Positions 32,915 through 33,902 of a stretch of DNA of 33,902 nt are shown in pieces. Every line of letters starts with the position of its first letter. Position 1 is the stretch's first letter. The DNA is from Ophiothrix spiculata (lineage: Eukaryota > Echinodermata > Ophiuroidea > Amphilepidida > Ophiotrichidae). Under the pieces are notes generated by a model, which was not told the origin of the DNA, did no database searches, and saw nothing but the letters and a program-made list of their open reading frames with translations. The stretch is taken from the NCBI GenBank assembly GCA_000969725.1, contig JXSR01S042558.1; one strand, given 5' to 3'. A program made the translations under genes and the position numbers.

Positions 32915-33026
32915 GTAAGTGTTTAGTCATGATTTGTAAGCAATCCCACAATACATTATATTGCAAAAGTTCTACCCTGTGTAGTTTTTAAGCTCGGGAT
33001 AAATTTTGAATTTGAAGCAACATATA

Positions 33027-33234
33027 CTGTAAACGCCAATATTTTCGCGCACTGCCAATTTTGGATCATTTTGCGCGTTTTAATTTTCGCTCACGTAAAT
33101 TCATTGGCTGAGTATGGAATACTCTTTGTAACAAATACACATTAATTTTCGCGATGCATTTATTTTCGCGCTAATCAATTTTTGCGCGAAAAAAGCGAAA
33201 ATATTTTGTAGCACGAAAAATACCACTTATACAG
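33027..33234. mobile_element. 208-bp TTCGCG-type MITE with TA target duplication
   Basis: The left end starts CTGTAAACGCCAATATTTTC and the right end is TATACAG, with TA on both sides (33025-33026, 33235-33236). Inner TTTTCGCGC and GCGCGAAAA blocks pair. It is related in style to 11917-12483 but not in body sequence. Confidence 0.78.
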
Positions 33235-33902
33235 TAGTCTGGAGCAGACATCCTCAAGTTTGTGTGTTCAGAATATAAATCAGCCCAGCTACAACATGCA
33301 TATAGTCAATGCAGCTTGTGTAAACTCAAACGAAGTGTGTAGTGATCAAATTCAGAGCAATTTGCGCTATGTTTTTATTTATTTTTTTCACCATGTTGAA
33401 GAAATTTTACATCGGTCTTCTTTCGGCAATACACTGATAAATGTTGTCAGTGACAAGTGTATATACACGGTTAAAATCTTTCCTTTGCATATGCAACTGA
33501 CCATAGCAATTTTTTTTAATTTTGCTAATTAAGATTTAAAATTAAAGAGTTGTCTTTCTTTAAGCAGGTCTGATTAATATAGATATTTCCTTTGTTTGTA
33601 CAATTTATATATGAGTGGTGCTCTGGCAAAATGAGCGGAAAGTTACGGCATATTGTAATTCTCTATAATCTCAGCTTTCGAATGATATATAATATGTCAT
33701 ACTTTCTTTCTACAATATTCATTTAGAGATCGAAATACAAGGCAGTCCACTCAAAATCTGGTAGTAAAATATTGTCGCAAATCGATTTTAAAGTTTTTGT
33801 TTATTATAGTGTCTAATAGCAAAACACTATCAATTACCCGTGAATAATTACACTTCCCGGCGTAATTGACCTTCAAAACGCGAGGTATAAGTTAACACTG
33901 AT
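33235..33902. other. Intron 20, part, no recognised feature
   Basis: AT-rich non-coding sequence up to the window end. The open frame at 33260-33532 has no recognisable motif and no splice context. Confidence 0.6.

Noticed and set aside
306-32914. Gene considered as CEP250 (C-NAP1) rather than rootletin
   Set aside because: The head region is shared by both, but the exon 5 RQLQVQ hinge, the exon 17 SRLEARRELQELRR run, LSAAEGR and the DPETVR segment follow rootletin.
33260-33532. Plus-strand 90-codon open frame near the window end
   Set aside because: AT-driven open frame with no family match, no phase-compatible splice sites and no coiled-coil character.

Overview
The window is eukaryotic, spliced nuclear DNA: short exons with GT-AG introns, AT-rich introns full of small inverted-repeat transposons, and one 50-base assembly gap (10500-10549). 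It holds one recognisable host gene on the + strand, the middle part of a rootletin gene (CROCC family, ciliary rootlet coiled-coil protein). I traced 20 coding exons between 306 and 32914. Their phases join without a break and give 1273 codons. The 5' exons (promoter, start codon) and the 3' exons (last part of the coiled coil, stop codon) lie outside the window. The repeat content and the style of the protein suggest a marine invertebrate, possibly a deuterostome such as an echinoderm or hemichordate. I cannot fix the species.

Protein layout. Exons 1-3 encode the rootletin head region (the SFNDYFNSEH and LLALWRNVVGFRR motifs). Exon 4 ends in an acidic linker. Exon 5 is a basic Ser-Pro-rich hinge followed by the RQLQVQ motif. 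Exons 6-18 are almost unbroken coiled coil. Exon 19 and the start of exon 20 form a second Ser-Pro/Arg-rich hinge, and coiled coil resumes at the end of exon 20. From memory of vertebrate CROCC the exons are nearly colinear residue for residue. The exception is the exon 6/7 junction, where about 60 residues present in vertebrates are missing. The intron there contains the assembly gap, so a lost or unassembled exon is likely.

The introns carry most of the other signal. (1) Partial copies of the gene's own exons lie just downstream of exons 1, 6, 10 and 14, at several stages of decay: three extra copies after exon 1 with in-frame stops, two extra 137-bp copies after exon 10 that are almost identical, and badly decayed copies after exons 6 and 14. 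(2) At least a dozen non-autonomous DNA-transposon families are present, many with readable terminal inverted repeats and target-site duplications: TTAA type (four copies), TA/Tc1-mariner-like (several families), TTA/Harbinger-like, and a 1.27-kb element bordered by an exact 13-bp direct repeat. (3) There is a 5'-truncated LINE with a recognisable reverse-transcriptase-ORF tail on the - strand, and a possible Ty3/gypsy pol fossil. (4) There are several minisatellites, including five 59-bp units, and ATCAT microsatellites. A 102-bp open, splice-bounded, phase 0-0 segment at 27004-27105 is a candidate cassette exon. I found no second host gene, tRNA, rRNA or CRISPR.
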